64,000 nucleotides of DNA from Branchipolynoe longqiensis. Taxonomy: Eukaryota; Annelida; Polychaeta; Phyllodocida; Polynoidae. Position numbers and translations under genes: made by a program. Shown piece after piece: positions 21,358 through 33,054 of this stretch (positions are counted from its first letter, which is position 1; every line of letters starts with the position of its first letter). Where the stretch lies: positions 72,391,543 through 72,455,542 of the forward strand of contig CM059193.1 in the NCBI GenBank assembly GCA_030323885.1, given 5' to 3'. The notes beneath the pieces are model-generated. The model was not told the origin of the DNA. It did no database searches and saw nothing but the letters and a program-made list of their open reading frames with translations.

Positions 21358-22303
21358 CATCATCATCATCATCATGCTGTCGGTCGCGATGCGACAAAGA
21401 CTGCTTTCATTACTTGACTGCCGCTCTCCATTTAGCTCTCTGCTGTGAGAGTTGCATCCATGAGTCGGTCTTAATGTCTCTCAGCTTCAGGTTTCTCTTG
21501 ATGGTATCTTTGAACCGGAGACGGGGGCGCCCTCTCTTTCTGTAGCCAAAAGACAGTTGAGAATAGAGGATCTGCTTTGGTAGCCTGTCTGATGACATCC
21601 TCATGAGGTGTCCAGTCCACCGGAGATTCTTTTTGATCAGAAGATCTTCCATAGAGGGCAGCCCCATCCGTTCGAGTATTTCCTTATTCGTCAATTTGTC
21701 CTTCCAGGTTAGCCTCATGATTGAACGCAGATGTCGCATCATGAAGGCATGCAGCTTTTTCACCTGCTGTCTGTACGCTGTCCAGGCCTCGGCTCCGTAT
21801 AGTAGGGTGGATAGCACGATTGCGCGGTAGATCTTACCTTTGACCCGAATGGACACATGGTGGTTGTTCCAGAGTCTCTGGCGTAGTCGGCCGAAAGATG
21901 CGCTAGCCTTGGCCATCCTCCTCTGTATCTCAGCATCAATGCGTCCATCACTTGATATTGTGCATCCAAGATAGGTGAATTCCGGAACAGAGTTCAGCTT
22001 GTTTCCGTCAACCATGATCTCCTCCTCTCGGGTTCTTGTAGAGTTGGGTTGGTACAGCACCTCCGTCTTCTTGATGTTAATTTTCAGGCCAAACTTCTTT
22101 GATGCATCGGAGAAAGCGTCCACTATTTTCTGGGTCTCTTCAGCAGAGTGGGCAACCAGTGCACTGTCATCTGCGAATAGTAGCTCTCTCACCAGTATCT
22201 GAGTAGTCTTGGTCTTCGCTCTGAAGTGTGCGACATTGAATAGGTCAGCGCTCTGTCTGGACTGTATATAGATGCCATCCCCCATGTCTCGGAAAGCCTC
22301 GTC
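21358..22303 (-). mobile_element. Non-LTR retrotransposon (RTE/jockey-type), 5'-truncated
   Basis: The minus strand encodes the C-terminal part of a LINE reverse transcriptase. The reading frame from 22303 to a stop at 21410 (297 codons) includes LLFADDSALVAHS (the catalytic YADD-type box), FGLKINIKKTEV, YLGCTISSDGR, LLYGAEAW and the C-terminal RWTGHLMRMSSDRLPK and RPRLRFKDTIKR signatures. It is uninterrupted, so the copy is fairly young. The endonuclease domain and the first RT motifs are missing. A (ATG)n tail on the minus strand (21358-21375 on plus) marks the 3' end. Upstream codons of the same frame are microsatellite read-through. Confidence 0.85.
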
Positions 22304-22580
22304 ATATATATGTGTATATAAGCATATATATCCACATATATGCCTGTATATCACTATATATTTATAATTATGCCTATATATGCATATATATATATATATA
22401 TGGGTATATGCAAATATATATGTGTATATGCATATATATATACATGTATATGTCTGTCTGTATATGCACATACACATATACTGTATGGTGGATATACCAC
22501 ACAGAGAGAAATCCCACTTTGCACCCACACCCACACCCACACCCACACCCACACCCACCCCACACCCACACCCAGCTCCA
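22304..22580. repeat. TATG and (CCCACA)n simple repeats
   Basis: 22304-22480 consists of TATATG/TATATA words; 22512-22575 is a (CCCACA)n run. Both produce repeat-only reading frames. Confidence 0.9.
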
Positions 22581-22639
22581 ATGGCCATCCTTGTGCAGGA
22601 GACTGCTAAAACAACAACCCATCTGCCTGTGTACATTAG

Positions 22640-23060
22640 AATAATGGCTTATATGATGATATACATCATGATTTGTTCATATTGTTGGTTATTTCTCATT
22701 AACTATGTCCAGGATTTTGATTCTAAGAAAAATACTTGTTTAAATAGACCATGGTGTTTCACCAGTAAAAATGACTAATTCCAGAATACAAACAGCACAA
22801 TGTTTTAGGCAAAATAAGATTATCTCTTTATTTTAATGTAGTTTTAATTGAATATTATGAACATACTATACCTTGTAGCATTTTCTTCATAGAAACTTTG
22901 AAGAGCTACTTATAGCCATTTTAATGATGTATTTAGTTAGGTTCCATCCTCAATATTAAAGTAGTGGCAGACTGTGATAGTTCACCCCTATTTGTTTCTA
23001 TATGTAAACTGTCTTGGTTTTTCAAACGTCTTGCTTTCTCAAGACGTTTTGAAATCCAAG
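22640..23060. mobile_element. Dispersed repeat E, copy 1
   Basis: Matches 39435-39720 plus 40195-40350 in intron 1 of the TIR gene, with shared phrases CATGATTTGTTCATATT, GGCAAAATAAGATTAT and CACCCYTATTTGTTTCTA. Copy 1 is uninterrupted, so it serves as the empty-site reference for copy 2. No coding signal or terminal repeat seen. 23061-23436 after it is unassigned. Confidence 0.65.
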
Positions 23061-23436
23061 TCGTGGCCCTTACCTGGTTGTTGGCGATCAAAATCTCTCC
23101 CACTTAATCAATGAATGTAATAAATTGTTTAAAAACAAACAAAAAATACCCACGAAAGTGCTGCCCTCTGATGACAGTAACAAAAACTAATTGTAAAAAT
23201 ATACGGCCTTTCGGTCATGGTAGACGAGTTGGGAAAAATATCAATATCTCGGGTGACGGAGTTGGGATATCGGTGCCCACACACTGTGTGACATAAGAAT
23301 GCTATGTGTAAATGTTATGACCCGCAGTGACCGTGATTGTGATATGATGTCCAGATATGAAGATACTGTTACTTATTACAGAAATGTTCCCTCCATGCAC
23401 CAGGAAGAGTGTAAATGGAGTGGGAGCATCTATTAA

Positions 23437-24200
23437 TGTTTACTGTAACTGTATGACGATTACTTGTTACCACGGGACCGCTGGGCAAGCACACCAGCCA
23501 TTCTGCATACATTATGGACACCACCTCCACTGGGGTTGAGTGACAGGTGCCGCCGGAGCCGACCCCTACGAAGTAGTCCTTAAAGTAGAGGGTGGGTGGA
23601 TGTGGTAAAAGTTCAGTGTCCAATGGCCAAGTGAAACCGAATGGCTGGAGGTGGGGGGAGGCTTCAGGTACAGTGATGTTCGTCCTGCCCGCTTGGGGCG
23701 TGGTGGGTACTCAGCTACCCTCATCGACTCAACCACAATTTGGAAATTAGCCGCCAATGTTTACTGTAACTGTATGACGACTACTTGTTACCATGGGACT
23801 GCTGGGCAAGCACACCAACAATTCTGCATACATTATGGACACAACCTGCAATGGAGTTGAGTGACAGGTGCCCGTCTTGGGCGCCGCCCCTCCCAGGGTG
23901 CAGGGTGTGCCTGATTGGCTGGCTGTGTGAGCCCAGACACTTTATACTCCTTGCACTTGCTATGCAGACAGACACTCACTCTAGAAGTACAGAAAGAAGC
24001 AGTTCACCACTGAGCTGTGTGCAACAACCATTGGACTCAGGTTGAATGGGCTGTAGGCACTGATTTTGATTGAACCAGCAGGAACCATGTGGGTCTGTTT
24101 GGCAGGTTGTAAGTGAGTCAGGGTGGCAGGTCACTAGTAGGTGAGCAAGAGATGTAGCCAATAAAGCTCAACCTTATCACTGTCAATCTTGCATGACTTG
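23437..24200 (+). mobile_element. LTR-like sequence with duplicated 5' part
   Basis: Two copies of a block of about 125 bp, starting TGTTTACTGTAACTGTATGACG, lie at 23437-23560 and 23757-23880. Downstream is a TATA-like TTTATA (about 23940) and AATAAA (24160-24165), the order expected of U3-R-U5. No internal retroelement domain follows, so this would be a solo LTR with a partial U3 duplication. Confidence 0.4.
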
Positions 24201-25044
24201 TCTTCCCTTTCTTCCTTATGAGTTGTTTTGGGTACTTTATAGGTGGGGACTGGCAGACAGTTGCCAGGAACTGCCTGAGTAGTAGTGAGCACAAAGAGTT
24301 GCTGAGACGGCCATCGACAACCTTTTCATAATGTTGTGGGGAGCAGCTCGCCATCACTTATCTTCCGCGGAACTCGTTTATTGTGAAGATTTGATCAGAT
24401 GATGCTCTAGCTATGGAAGGAGCTCTGCCACTGCTGGCCCATCTGTGGTAATCTAGATAAAAGGACCCGATAGGGCTTGTATCTATAATGGGAAATACCC
24501 CTATTATCGACCCCTGTATCTATGGTTCAGTTGGCTGCTAAATTGCCAAACACAGATTCAATAGCAGAATCGGGGTAGAGAGGAAGAAGCCAATGCGTAT
24601 GATGATGTTGATGATGATGATGACGATAATGGTGATGGTTGGTTGGTTGTTGCATTTCCACGTCCTGGCAACAGCTAAGGTCATATCAGGATGCGGGATG
24701 GTGATGGTGATGATGATGATGATGATGATGAGTGTGTGTGGGAGGTACGGGGGCGTTAGTGTGTATTTTTGAGTGCATCATAATAATAATAATAATAGCA
24801 ACAATAAGACAAATTAGAATAATAATGATAATACTAATTTGAATTTAATAGAGCTCCCTCATTACCAGGAACCAGTATAAGGTGATGTACAGTAAAGCAA
24901 TGGCATGACATATTTATAACTTGGGTAAAATATTTGAAGGATGAAGAAATTTGATTACAAATCTATATCAAACAATTTAAACTTGTCAAAAGAGGCTCGT
25001 AGATCCGTGTTATTTGTAACCTACTGAAGGCTGAGTGTGTTTGT
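24201..25044. other. Unassigned DNA with microsatellites
   Basis: GAT/GTT trinucleotide runs near 24600-24630 and (GAT)n at 24708-24730, (AAT)n at 24780-24800, and a SINE-A tail fragment at 24640-24695 (minus). No gene recognised. Confidence 0.5.
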
Positions 25045-25585
25045 TGGAATTTTACGACCTGGCAACATCTAAGGTCATAGAAGGACGGGTACCGACTTGT
25101 GACAGTGCGCACTCATGGCGACTTTATAGTGCTGCCCCATTGGGTTTGTGTGTTTGTTGTTGTTTTTCGTCCTAGCAACATCTAGGGTCATATCAGGACG
25201 GGTACCGACTTGTGACAGTGTGCACTCATGGCGAGTTTATAGTGCTGCCCCACTGGAAGACCAGGCCGCCAGCACCATGACCTGATATCCCACTCAGTCA
25301 CATTATCCTGACACTGAGCCAACCAGCCCTTGCCCTATCTTAATGCCGAGCGCCAGGCTAAGAAGCGACGAGTATCAATCTTTAAGTCATCGGTTTGAAT
25401 CGATCAGGGTTCGAACCCACGATCTACCAACACGGGAGACGGGCGCTCTAACTCATTCGGCCATCCTGTCTGGTTCCCCCTCCTCCATGGGGAAATAAGG
25501 CTGCCGGCACCATGACCCGATATCCCAATCAGTCACATTATTCTGACACTGAGCTAACCAGTCCTTTCCCTATACTATTAATGGT
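25045..25585 (-). mobile_element. Cluster of SINE-A copies and fragments
   Basis: A 100-bp tail fragment (25045-25145), a full-length copy (25150-25475, tRNA-like head with GGGTTCGAACCCACGATC on plus) and a body fragment (25500-25585), all on the minus strand. A poly-G run is at 25617-25630. Confidence 0.8.
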
Positions 25586-25829
25586 TAGATTTTCTCTGAA
25601 TGAACTGAACCATTCGGGGGGGGGGGGGGCATGCTTAGGACCCAAAGACGCACAAACAATGATAAAACAGGAAAATGTTGGTACTACAGTTCCACAAATC
25701 TGAAACCTAAAAAGCACAGAAAAGCGAACATTGTTTCGTTCCCCTGGTACAACATGTAAATAAACTGTAATACATGATATATTCTTTATTTAACCAACTA
25801 AGTGTAAATATTCATACCTTTCTCTGGTG

Positions 25830-26125
25830 AAGTCTTTCTTGAAGATTTATACTGCCTATTATGGATAAGTCTGAATAGACTTGTTTTCACCATTAGACAG
25901 TTTATCGATAGAAAGCCCGAGCCTACACTTTTACCGACCCAAGGGATTTTTAACCTCCCACACCACATAGACATGGTATGAGAGCAACAGGCCTTTGATG
26001 ACGCTATAAGTTATACACAGCGGTGGAAATCCAAATATGCAGAGGTGGGGGCATGGGGAATTGTCTGAAGGAGTCCGACCTAGAAAAACTTCAGACACTC
26101 TAACCACTCCGCCACAGAGAGCACC
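25830..26125 (-). mobile_element. SINE-B copy
   Basis: Nearly full length on the minus strand, from the A-rich end (TCTTGAAGATTTATACTGCC on plus) to the head (ACCACTCCGCCACAGAGAGC on plus). A small deletion removes the B-box region. Confidence 0.8.
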
Positions 26126-26376
26126 TTAATAGGTTTGATTACGATTTATTTGAAGCTGTAATATGCTTAAGTTTCTGTTCTACATAATTTATGGTATATT
26201 TCTGAGCACATCACGTATGTACATGCCGTATTCTCGCGGGTTAATGCCTAAGTGTGGTTTAATGCCCCCCCCCCCCCCCCCCCGACACACTTGGCCAATA
26301 TGTCGTAAGCGACCACCCCTTAAACGCCCTTAAACCACTTATACATGAAGCACATAGGAGATTAAACAATAAGTAA

Positions 26377-26751
26377 GGCATCAGTCACACTATGGCTTGC
26401 AACCACAAGCGACCACTTTACGACCACTTTGCGACCATGAAAAAGGAGCAGTCACAAAGTGGTCGCCCAGAGGTCGCCGACCGGTCGCTGACCTTTGGGC
26501 GACCATTTTGGTCGTAAGGAGGTTGCAGATGCTGCCCCAAAAACCTCCTTGCGATCAACACAGTCGCCCGAAGGTCGCCGACCTTTTTCAGTGCTTACGA
26601 CCAGTCACTGTCCAGTCACCAACCAATCGCTGACAGATTCATTGGAAACCATTGGTTTTCCCATAATTTTTTCTTCGGTCGCAAGGACGTCGCCGGCTTT
26701 TGGTTTCAAAGTGGTCGCAAAGTGGTCACAAGCCATATTGTGACAGAGGCC
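26377..26751. mobile_element. Harbinger-like word element, GCGACC family
   Basis: A 375-bp element flanked by TAA (26374-26376 and 26752-26754). Ends GGCATCAGTCACACTATGGC and, inverted, GGCCTCTGTCACAATATGGC. The interior is almost entirely GCGACCACTTT, GGTCGCAAAG and AGGTCGCCGACC words. The frames here encode repeat artefacts. A poly-C run lies just upstream at 26266-26283. Confidence 0.8.
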
Positions 26752-26924
26752 TAAACGACTGCCAAACCAAGCAAAGCATTAAGTTCACATACAGGATATA
26801 ATCAACCAAATAACAAATAAATCCTAACAGGCTACATTTTTACAAAGACCCTATAACACTAAGACAGCTCACTCCCTATCTCTCCCATGGTAATTTGACA
26901 CCGACACCGCATATGAGTTTAAAG

Positions 26925-27420
26925 TTGGATTTATTTTCTTTTTCGATAATGAGTCAGTAGTAAGCACATGTCAATTTTAGTAAGCACATATTAAGTTCAA
27001 CAGAATAAGCACAGTGAGATAAGCCAATGAGTTATGCACAAAGAGATCAATAAGCTTTAACCCTATGCCCTATATAGTCTTTAGCAGGGATGGGTGGGAT
27101 GGCAGTTCAAAGCCAGCTAGTGTCCTCCTGTGGCCGTGTTGAAGTGAGCTCTCTGCTGCTGAGACGGGCCTTATATAGGCGCCTTGGCCGTTAGTTTGAG
27201 CTGTCGACCGCAGATGGCAGGTCAGTAAGACAGAGTTAGCATCTCGAAGTATTTACGTATCAAATACGAATAACCAGACGGCGCTGACGCAGAAGTCAGA
27301 AAGACGTACCGCCGTAAGTAGATAGGTGGCAGCACAAGGATTTAACCTTAAGGCTACGAAGCTATGGTGGCGATCGAATGCCAAATTACCCGTGTTGCTG
27401 AGCATCACGAACAATGTAAA
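26925..27420 (-). mobile_element. Solo LTR-like element
   Basis: On the minus strand it starts TTGTTCGTGATGCTCAGCAA. It has TATATAAGG (about 27171-27180) and then AATAAA (about 26931), the order of an LTR. It aligns with 43427-43880 over the start and over the stretch around CTGCCATCCCACCCA. No gag or pol is adjacent. Confidence 0.55.
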
Positions 27421-27975
27421 TTTTGCAGTGCCACCTTGTGGTGGGTTTGATCAGCCCGGCTGCTGGTTGGTGTTTCACATGTAAACACATACAATTATAT
27501 TATACATGATTTGGTAAGTATGAATACACATCAATATGAAATTGTTATGAACAAATGCGCATCATCATCAGCATCATCATCATCATCGCCATCATCATCA
27601 CACATCTTTAACATTCATATATACATTTATACATATAATATAGCAACTGTGTAATCAAGAGAACAGCCAGCGCACCAGGTGGTGGGTTTGATCATTTTGA
27701 TTACACAGTACAGGCTGAGTGAGCCGTCTTAGAGTTATAGGGTCTTTGATGTTTACTTGCTAAAATGCACACACAATAAAACACCACTGGTATAGCATAA
27801 TAGCACAAATAACAACAAATTAAGTTGTCAAACACTGCATTGGTCGCGTTTGATTCGGTGAGACAACACTCGACGACCCAGACCTGCTGCACTTTGGGCT
27901 TTACTTCGAGTGGAGCGACCAGTCTAGTCTTCATCAAGATGTTTACCCCACTTCTCCAGTTGCTGATGGGGCTAC
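27421..27975. other. Unassigned DNA with CAT microsatellite
   Basis: (CAT)n at 27560-27602. The phrase GGTGGGTTTGATCA occurs at about 27440 and 27680, suggesting a small duplicated repeat. No gene recognised. Confidence 0.4.
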
Positions 27976-27982
27976 ACAGACC

Positions 27983-28300
27983 TGGACCGTGTTGAAGGGA
28001 TGCCTCGGAGGCGCCTCGGAGATATTCTGGATGTCGTGCTAGTCTGAACGACTTTAGCTATCAAATGCTTCAAAAATGGCAGCCTCCATAGGGTGTGGCC
28101 ATTTGCAATTGAAAAGAACAGCTGTGATTGGCTGAAACTGCTGAATCCGGTAGCCATTTTGGAGACGCTTTTTGCCTCCTATTTGAAAAGCAAGACGTCT
28201 CTGAGGTGACACTGAGGTGAACCGTGAACCCATGTAGGCAAAAAAAAAGATCGTGGAGATGTATCGGAGTCGCCTTGGAGGTGACTCCTGAATGCGGCCC
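27983..28300. mobile_element. Word element, GGCGCCTCGGAG family
   Basis: Ends GGACCGTGTTGAAGGGATG and, inverted, GGGCCGCATTCAGGAGTC. Words GGAGGCGCCTCGGAG and GAGGTGACTC. Sister copy at 37201-37498. The centre holds AATGGCAGCCTCCATAGG, shared with the sister copy in inverse order. Confidence 0.65.
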
Positions 28301-28507
28301 TGCCTAGCCAAAATTTCCTCTGTCAGTACTCCAGTGAAAAAACAGATGTATACTCCGCCCCCCCCAAAAAATAGCCTCCAGTTTAAATAATATTTGCATA
28401 ATGCGCTATGCCCCACAGTTTCTCACTTTCATCGAGTCAAAATACTGCAAAATCATTGTTCCTGACTGCATACAGACTCAGCTGTTCCTTGTGGGAAAAT
28501 ACTGCAA

Positions 28508-28870
28508 CCAGAGCAAGGTGGGCTGTTTGGTTGGTTGTTGGAGTTTTACGTCCTGGCAACTTCTAAGGTCATATCAGGACGGGTACCAACTTGTGACAGT
28601 GCGCACTCATGACGACTTTATAGTGCTGCCCCACTGGGACACCAGGCCACGAGCACCATGACCTGAAATCCCATTTAGTCACATTTTCCTGACACTGAGC
28701 GAACCAGTCCTTGCCCTATCCTAATAATGCCGAGCGCTTGACTGGGAAGCAACAAGTATCAGTCTTAAAGTCATGGTTTTGACTCAAACAGGGTTGAAAC
28801 CCATTGGTTCGAATTCTGCGATCTACCTAAATGAGAGACAGACGCTCAACTCCTTCAGCCATCCTGTCTG
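28508..28870 (-). mobile_element. SINE-A copy, full length
   Basis: From GAGTTTTACGTCCTGGCAAC to the tRNA-like head at about 28870, with a small duplication near the B-box region (two partly overlapping GTTCGAAT/GGTTGAAACC phrases). Confidence 0.8.
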
Positions 28871-28911
28871 TTCCCAGCTGTTTGGTGTTTGCTCTTGTTC
28901 CATGGTCCTTA

Positions 28912-29403
28912 ATCCCCAGTCAGACCTCACCGGATTGAGGAACCGGATAGAAAATGAACACTAGCCAGTGAAATACGGCAATGTATGGTTTATATATGGC
29001 TGGCATCCGGCATGTCCGTTATCTGTCCGGTGGTGTCCGGCAGTGTCCGGTACAAGTTTTGAACATGCACAAAACTTGTACCAGACACCACCGGACTGAA
29101 GTGTATGGTTGGTGTCCATTTTAAGTCTGTTTAGTCCGTTTTGTCCGTTTCATGTCCGTTACTCATGCGTTAGGTGTCCGGTTTGTATCCTGAAGAGTCC
29201 GTTGATGGTGCTGCGGGAATTCGGTTCGGTCTGGTTGGTGTCCGGTTGGTGTCCGGTTGGTGTCCAGTCCGTCCGTTTGACACTCGTTTGTCATCTGGTT
29301 CTCGTCCATTGGCTATTCATTAATGTACATTTCTTGTCCGTTTAGCATCCATTTTGTCTGGTGGCCGTTGCAACAGTTCGACACCGGTACTCTGACTGGC
29401 CCT
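28912..29403. mobile_element. Word element, GTCCGGT family
   Basis: Flanked by TTAA on both sides. Ends TCCCCAGTCAGACCTCACCGG and, inverted, GGGCCAGTCAGAGTACCGG. The interior consists of GTCCGGT, GTCCGTT and CATTTTGTC words. The same TACAAGTTTTG-CATG module appears here (29050-29085) and in 4440-4485. Confidence 0.75.
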
Positions 29404-29576
29404 TAACGTTCTTCAGGGTTATTCACCACTGTAAGTGTAAGAACAAATCAACGTTAAAATAGCAAAGCAAATTTTCCTTTACTTCCTTGTAACAAATTTA
29501 AATTGCATATTTGTTAGATGAATGGATTATCGTGATCATTATAATTGACGGTATTTTATTTTACAGTAACTATTAT

Positions 29577-29893
29577 TTTAAGAAGATCACCAACAAAGAA
29601 GTTCTTAGAAAAATTAAAACTAAGAAAAGCTTGTTTGCCACTATACAGACAAAGAAACTTATTTATTTTGGCCACATCATTCGTCAGAGTTCAATATACC
29701 GTACATTGTTGGAAGGGAAGGTGAATTGGCAGCAGAGGGAGAGGGAGACCAAGAACATCATGGTTTACAAATATTTCACAGTGGACAGGCTTGAATTATC
29801 CACAGTCTATCAGAACAGCACACCATCGGGACAAGTGGAGAACCATTGCATCCAACCCTCGACTAGAGGACGGAACTATTGATTGATTGATTA
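29577..29893 (+). pseudogene. RTE-like LINE 3' end, frameshifted
   Basis: The translation KITNKEVLRKIKTKKSL followed by KLIYFGHIIRQSS and LLEGKV is the conserved C-terminal segment of RTE-class LINE proteins. The frame shifts near 29830; the next frame reads KWRTIASNPRLEDGTID and a stop. The element ends in a (TTGA)n tail at 29879-29892. About 105 codons remain. Confidence 0.75.
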
Positions 29894-30525
29894 TTTTAAA
29901 TGGCTACCTTTGGAGATATTTGAAGTGTAAACATGCTAAGTTAATGTTGGCGTGCAGGTCAAAATACTGATCAAATAGGCTTCAGCAGTAACATAAAATA
30001 GTATATTGCAGGCTGTAGGATTTCACGGTGACGATCGTTACTGCTAACGTATCATTACCGTGCTGGGGAAGCTACGGAACCGAAATTGGGTTTCCCATGA
30101 TATTAATGAAACGCAATGCAATTAAATCTTTTAAAAATAAAATGCTACAGACGGTTGTTTTCATTACATTGTAGATGATTAAAGGTATATATGTACAATT
30201 TGTGCACAGGTGTGTTCAAAATATAATCCTACTAAATTTAATTAACTGTTTCAAGAATGGGTACCTATCACCAACTTTACGGAACCGAAAAACAGTTACC
30301 CATGAATTCCCATGAGTACCAGGTACGGAACCCAAAAAGTGTTTCCCATGAAATCTGAAATTGTATGGCCTAATATTGACTTTGTATTCACTCTTATGCA
30401 GCAATATATGCTTAATAAATGCACCATTATCATATGCAGGATCAAATCTAGGTGAATATTTTGACTTTACAAATTTGGTGTTTTCATTAGCCTATGCAGG
30501 CTTAGCAATAGCAAGAGTACTGTGA
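29894..30525. mobile_element. MITE-A pieces with unassigned insert
   Basis: 29894-29995 (TTTTAAATGGCTACCTTTGG, TTGGCGTGCAGGTCAAAA) and about 30380-30500 (GCTTAATAAATGCACC to TTCATTAGCCTATGCAG) are MITE-A. The insert between them has GTTTCCCATGA at 30089 and 30345 and related words in both orientations, so it may be a further word element. Confidence 0.5.
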
Positions 30526-30582
30526 GAAATTAAAAAGTGACTTTTCGATCGACTGTCGTTTAAGATGCGATCGTCTTTTTAA

Positions 30583-31120
30583 AGTTGGATAGTCCGATGA
30601 AAACATCAAATTTTCAAAACCCCTACCACCCTACCACCCACCCCAATGGGTCCCCTCCCCTGCCACCACCCTTAACCATCATGAACAAACCATCAACACA
30701 CCGAACATCCTACACAACTATCAATCTGTTTAAACACATCGAACATTATATAAGACAGACAAAATGTCTTGTTAACTATAAACTTTGCTTGTTTTATAAG
30801 AGAAAACATGTAACCCACAACGATTGTTTGAGCTGCCCTGGGTATACATCTTCTACTCGGTGCTGCTCCCCATTTTTGAATGAACCGCAGTGACTGGTGC
30901 TGTACATTATACAGCAGGAGCCACTCCCTTAATTCTTCAGGATCGGTGCTGTGACTAATACAGCACTGACCAAACTTAGATTGTTTACAATGTCAACTCC
31001 AATAGTAAGATGGCCGGAAGACCAGTGCTTCGGCGCTGACAAATGTCATATTCAGATGAATAAATACTTTACCAAAAAAAACCCCCCCAAAAACCCACTT
31101 ATCTAGATTTGATTCTATAT
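30583..31120. mobile_element. MITE-A left end, interrupted by an LTR-like repeat
   Basis: 30583-30624 (AAAGTTGGATAGTCCGATGA, ATCAAATTTTCAAAACC) and 31100-31120 (TATCTAGATTTGATTCTATA) are contiguous in the consensus and now flank the LTR-like insertion. Confidence 0.6.
30628..31075 (+). mobile_element. LTR-like dispersed repeat, copy 1
   Basis: About 445 bp with TATATAAGACAGAC (about 30747) and AATAAATACTTTACC at the 3' end. It is repeated in the same orientation at 34371-34800. The TATA then AATAAA order suggests a solo LTR; the A-rich 3' end would also fit a retroposon. Confidence 0.5.
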
Positions 31121-31302
31121 ACAGTAAGACCTCTCTATACCGATCCCTCCACAGATCGACCACTCCCCTATATCGATCGCTTTATTTGGGTCCCAAAAAT
31201 ACCATTGTAAGGATATTCTAACTCTCTAAACCGACCACCTCCCCAAATGGGCCACTTAAAGTCGGTCCCATGGTCGGTCGATTTAGAGAGGTTGTACTGT
31301 AT
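31121..31302. mobile_element. Pogo-like MITE, AAACCTCTCTAA family
   Basis: A 180-bp element with ends ACAGTAAGACCTCTCTATAC and TTTAGAGAGGTTGTACTGT between TA dinucleotides. Almost identical in layout to 15023-15203. Confidence 0.8.
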
Positions 31303-31737
31303 TACCTACGTCTACACACATGTGTCTCTAGAAACAGTTTTAATTTACTGATTACTGTAACAATGACATTTTAAAAACAAGTCTCTTCGGGTTCAATCTG
31401 TTACTTATTGTGTTTGTTTGTTGGCGTTTCAATCCTGACAACATCTATGGGCAAATCAGGATGGCTTCCTTCTATTGTAGATAAAGGTGTATTCACCTAA
31501 TTTTGATATTTATTATTTACACAAATATCCGGCATATGTCAACAATATAATTATTCAAATTCTAGAAACATCATCTTAATTCAGAACTACTAACACAAGC
31601 CATGTCATATCCAGTCCCCATCTACTGTGTTGGAGTTCAACCAACCCATTCTATAGTATAATGCAGGGAAGATACATAGGCTATAAGGCATAGTTAAACC
31701 GCTTAAAATAACAGATAATATGAGAGAAAAAAAGGAA
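31303..31737. other. Unassigned DNA
   Basis: No gene recognised. A SINE-A tail fragment lies at 31412-31465 (minus). Confidence 0.4.
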
Positions 31738-31738
31738 A

Positions 31739-31980
31739 GCTTGTTTTATTTAACGACACCTCTAGAGCGTATTGATTTTTATCATCAGCTACTGGGCATC
31801 AAGCATATGGTCATTCTGACATATTTCTTTGCAGAAAACCTGCTGCCATAAAATAGGCTACTCTTTCTGATAAGCAGGAAGGGGTCCTTTATATGCACTT
31901 TCCCACCGACAGGACAGCACATACCACAGCCTTTGATGAACCAGTTGTAGACCACTGACCACTACTGCCTGAGCTATGTC
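31739..31980 (+). mobile_element. V-type SINE copy
   Basis: GCTTGTTTTATTTAACGACACC, then GTCATTCTGACATATTTCTT and GACAGGACAGCACATACCAC. 3' end near AGTTGTAGACCACTG. Confidence 0.8.
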
Positions 31981-31991
31981 CCGCTCCTTAG

Positions 31992-32345
31992 TTAAAGCTG
32001 CATAATCCGATGAAATATCAAATTGAAAAAAAACAACCAATTATCTAGTTTTGATTTGACATATCTAACTTAGATACTGATGCACTTATTAAGCATTTGT
32101 TTCTGCGTAGAAGGCAATACTGAGTCAATTTAACAGAACCTGTTACTGCAGAAGTCTATGGCGTCAGAGTTTTGGCAGGCTTGCCAAAACTAATTTTCTA
32201 TCTTTGCACTCAAAATATCTCAACAGTTTACCATTTAAAATAAAAGTAACTTTAAACTAATGTAAAGTAGATACTAGTGATCAATCTAATATATTTATCT
32301 CAGAAAAAATACAGAATTTCAAAACCATCGGACTATGCAGCTTTA
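31992..32345. mobile_element. MITE-A copy
   Basis: From TTAAAGCTGCATAATCCGATG to CATCGGACTATGCAGCTTTAA. Full length and close to the copies at 45667 and 49879 (shared GTTTCTGCGTAGAAGGCAAT). Confidence 0.85.
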
Positions 32346-32487
32346 ATATAAAGCCCTTTGACTATGCCTTGATAATTAGCGTAATGATATTTTCTTTGGG
32401 GAATTCTATTACAGCGAATTGCTTTTGTATAACTCTTCTCTATGGTTAGTGATCCACAAGTCTAAGCATGTTTCAGTTCTGTTCTAC

Positions 32488-33052
32488 AGTTGGTTGGTTG
32501 GTTGTTGGAGTTTTATGTCTTTGCAGCATCTAAGGTCATATCAGGATGGGTACCGACTTGTGACAGTACGCACTGATCGTGCCACCGATCTTCAGATTAG
32601 GAGTCCGACCTAGAAAAAAGTCAGACACTAACCCCTCCGCCACAGAGAAGACCACAACTATGACCCCAGAGGTTGCTAAGATGCAACACCCCAACAAACA
32701 AGCAAACAAACAAACACACTAGTGCCTAAACACCATATCGTTTGTTTGTTGTTGTTTTACGTCCTAGCAACATCTAAGGTTATATCAGGACGGGTACCGA
32801 CTTGTGACAGTGCGCACTCATGGTGACTTTATAGTGTTGCCCCACTGGAAGACCAGGCCGCCAGCACCATGACCTGATATCGCACTCAGTCACATTATCC
32901 TGGCACTGAGCCAACCAGTCCTTGCCCTATCCTAATAATGCTGAGTGGCAGGTTAGGAAGCAACATGTATCAATTTTTAAGTCATTGGTTTGACTCGACC
33001 AGGGTTCGAACCCACGACCCCACGATCTACGAACACGTCAGACAGACGCTCT
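32488..33052 (-). mobile_element. SINE-A copies with SINE-B fragment
   Basis: A SINE-A tail fragment (32488-32575), a SINE-B head fragment (32576-32655) and a SINE-A of which the head lies at 33000-33052, continuing after the element below at 33770-33792. The last is nearly full length (32745 onward). Confidence 0.8.
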
Positions 33053-33054
33053 GA

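Noticed and set aside
22304..22636. N-terminal 111 codons of the minus-strand LINE frame
   Set aside because: They translate TATG and CCCACA microsatellite; retrotransposon similarity starts only at codon 112.
26397..26743. Frames of 78-82 codons at the GCGACC element
   Set aside because: They are translations of the repeated word (for example RPLCDHEKG-type repeats) and lie wholly inside a TIR element.
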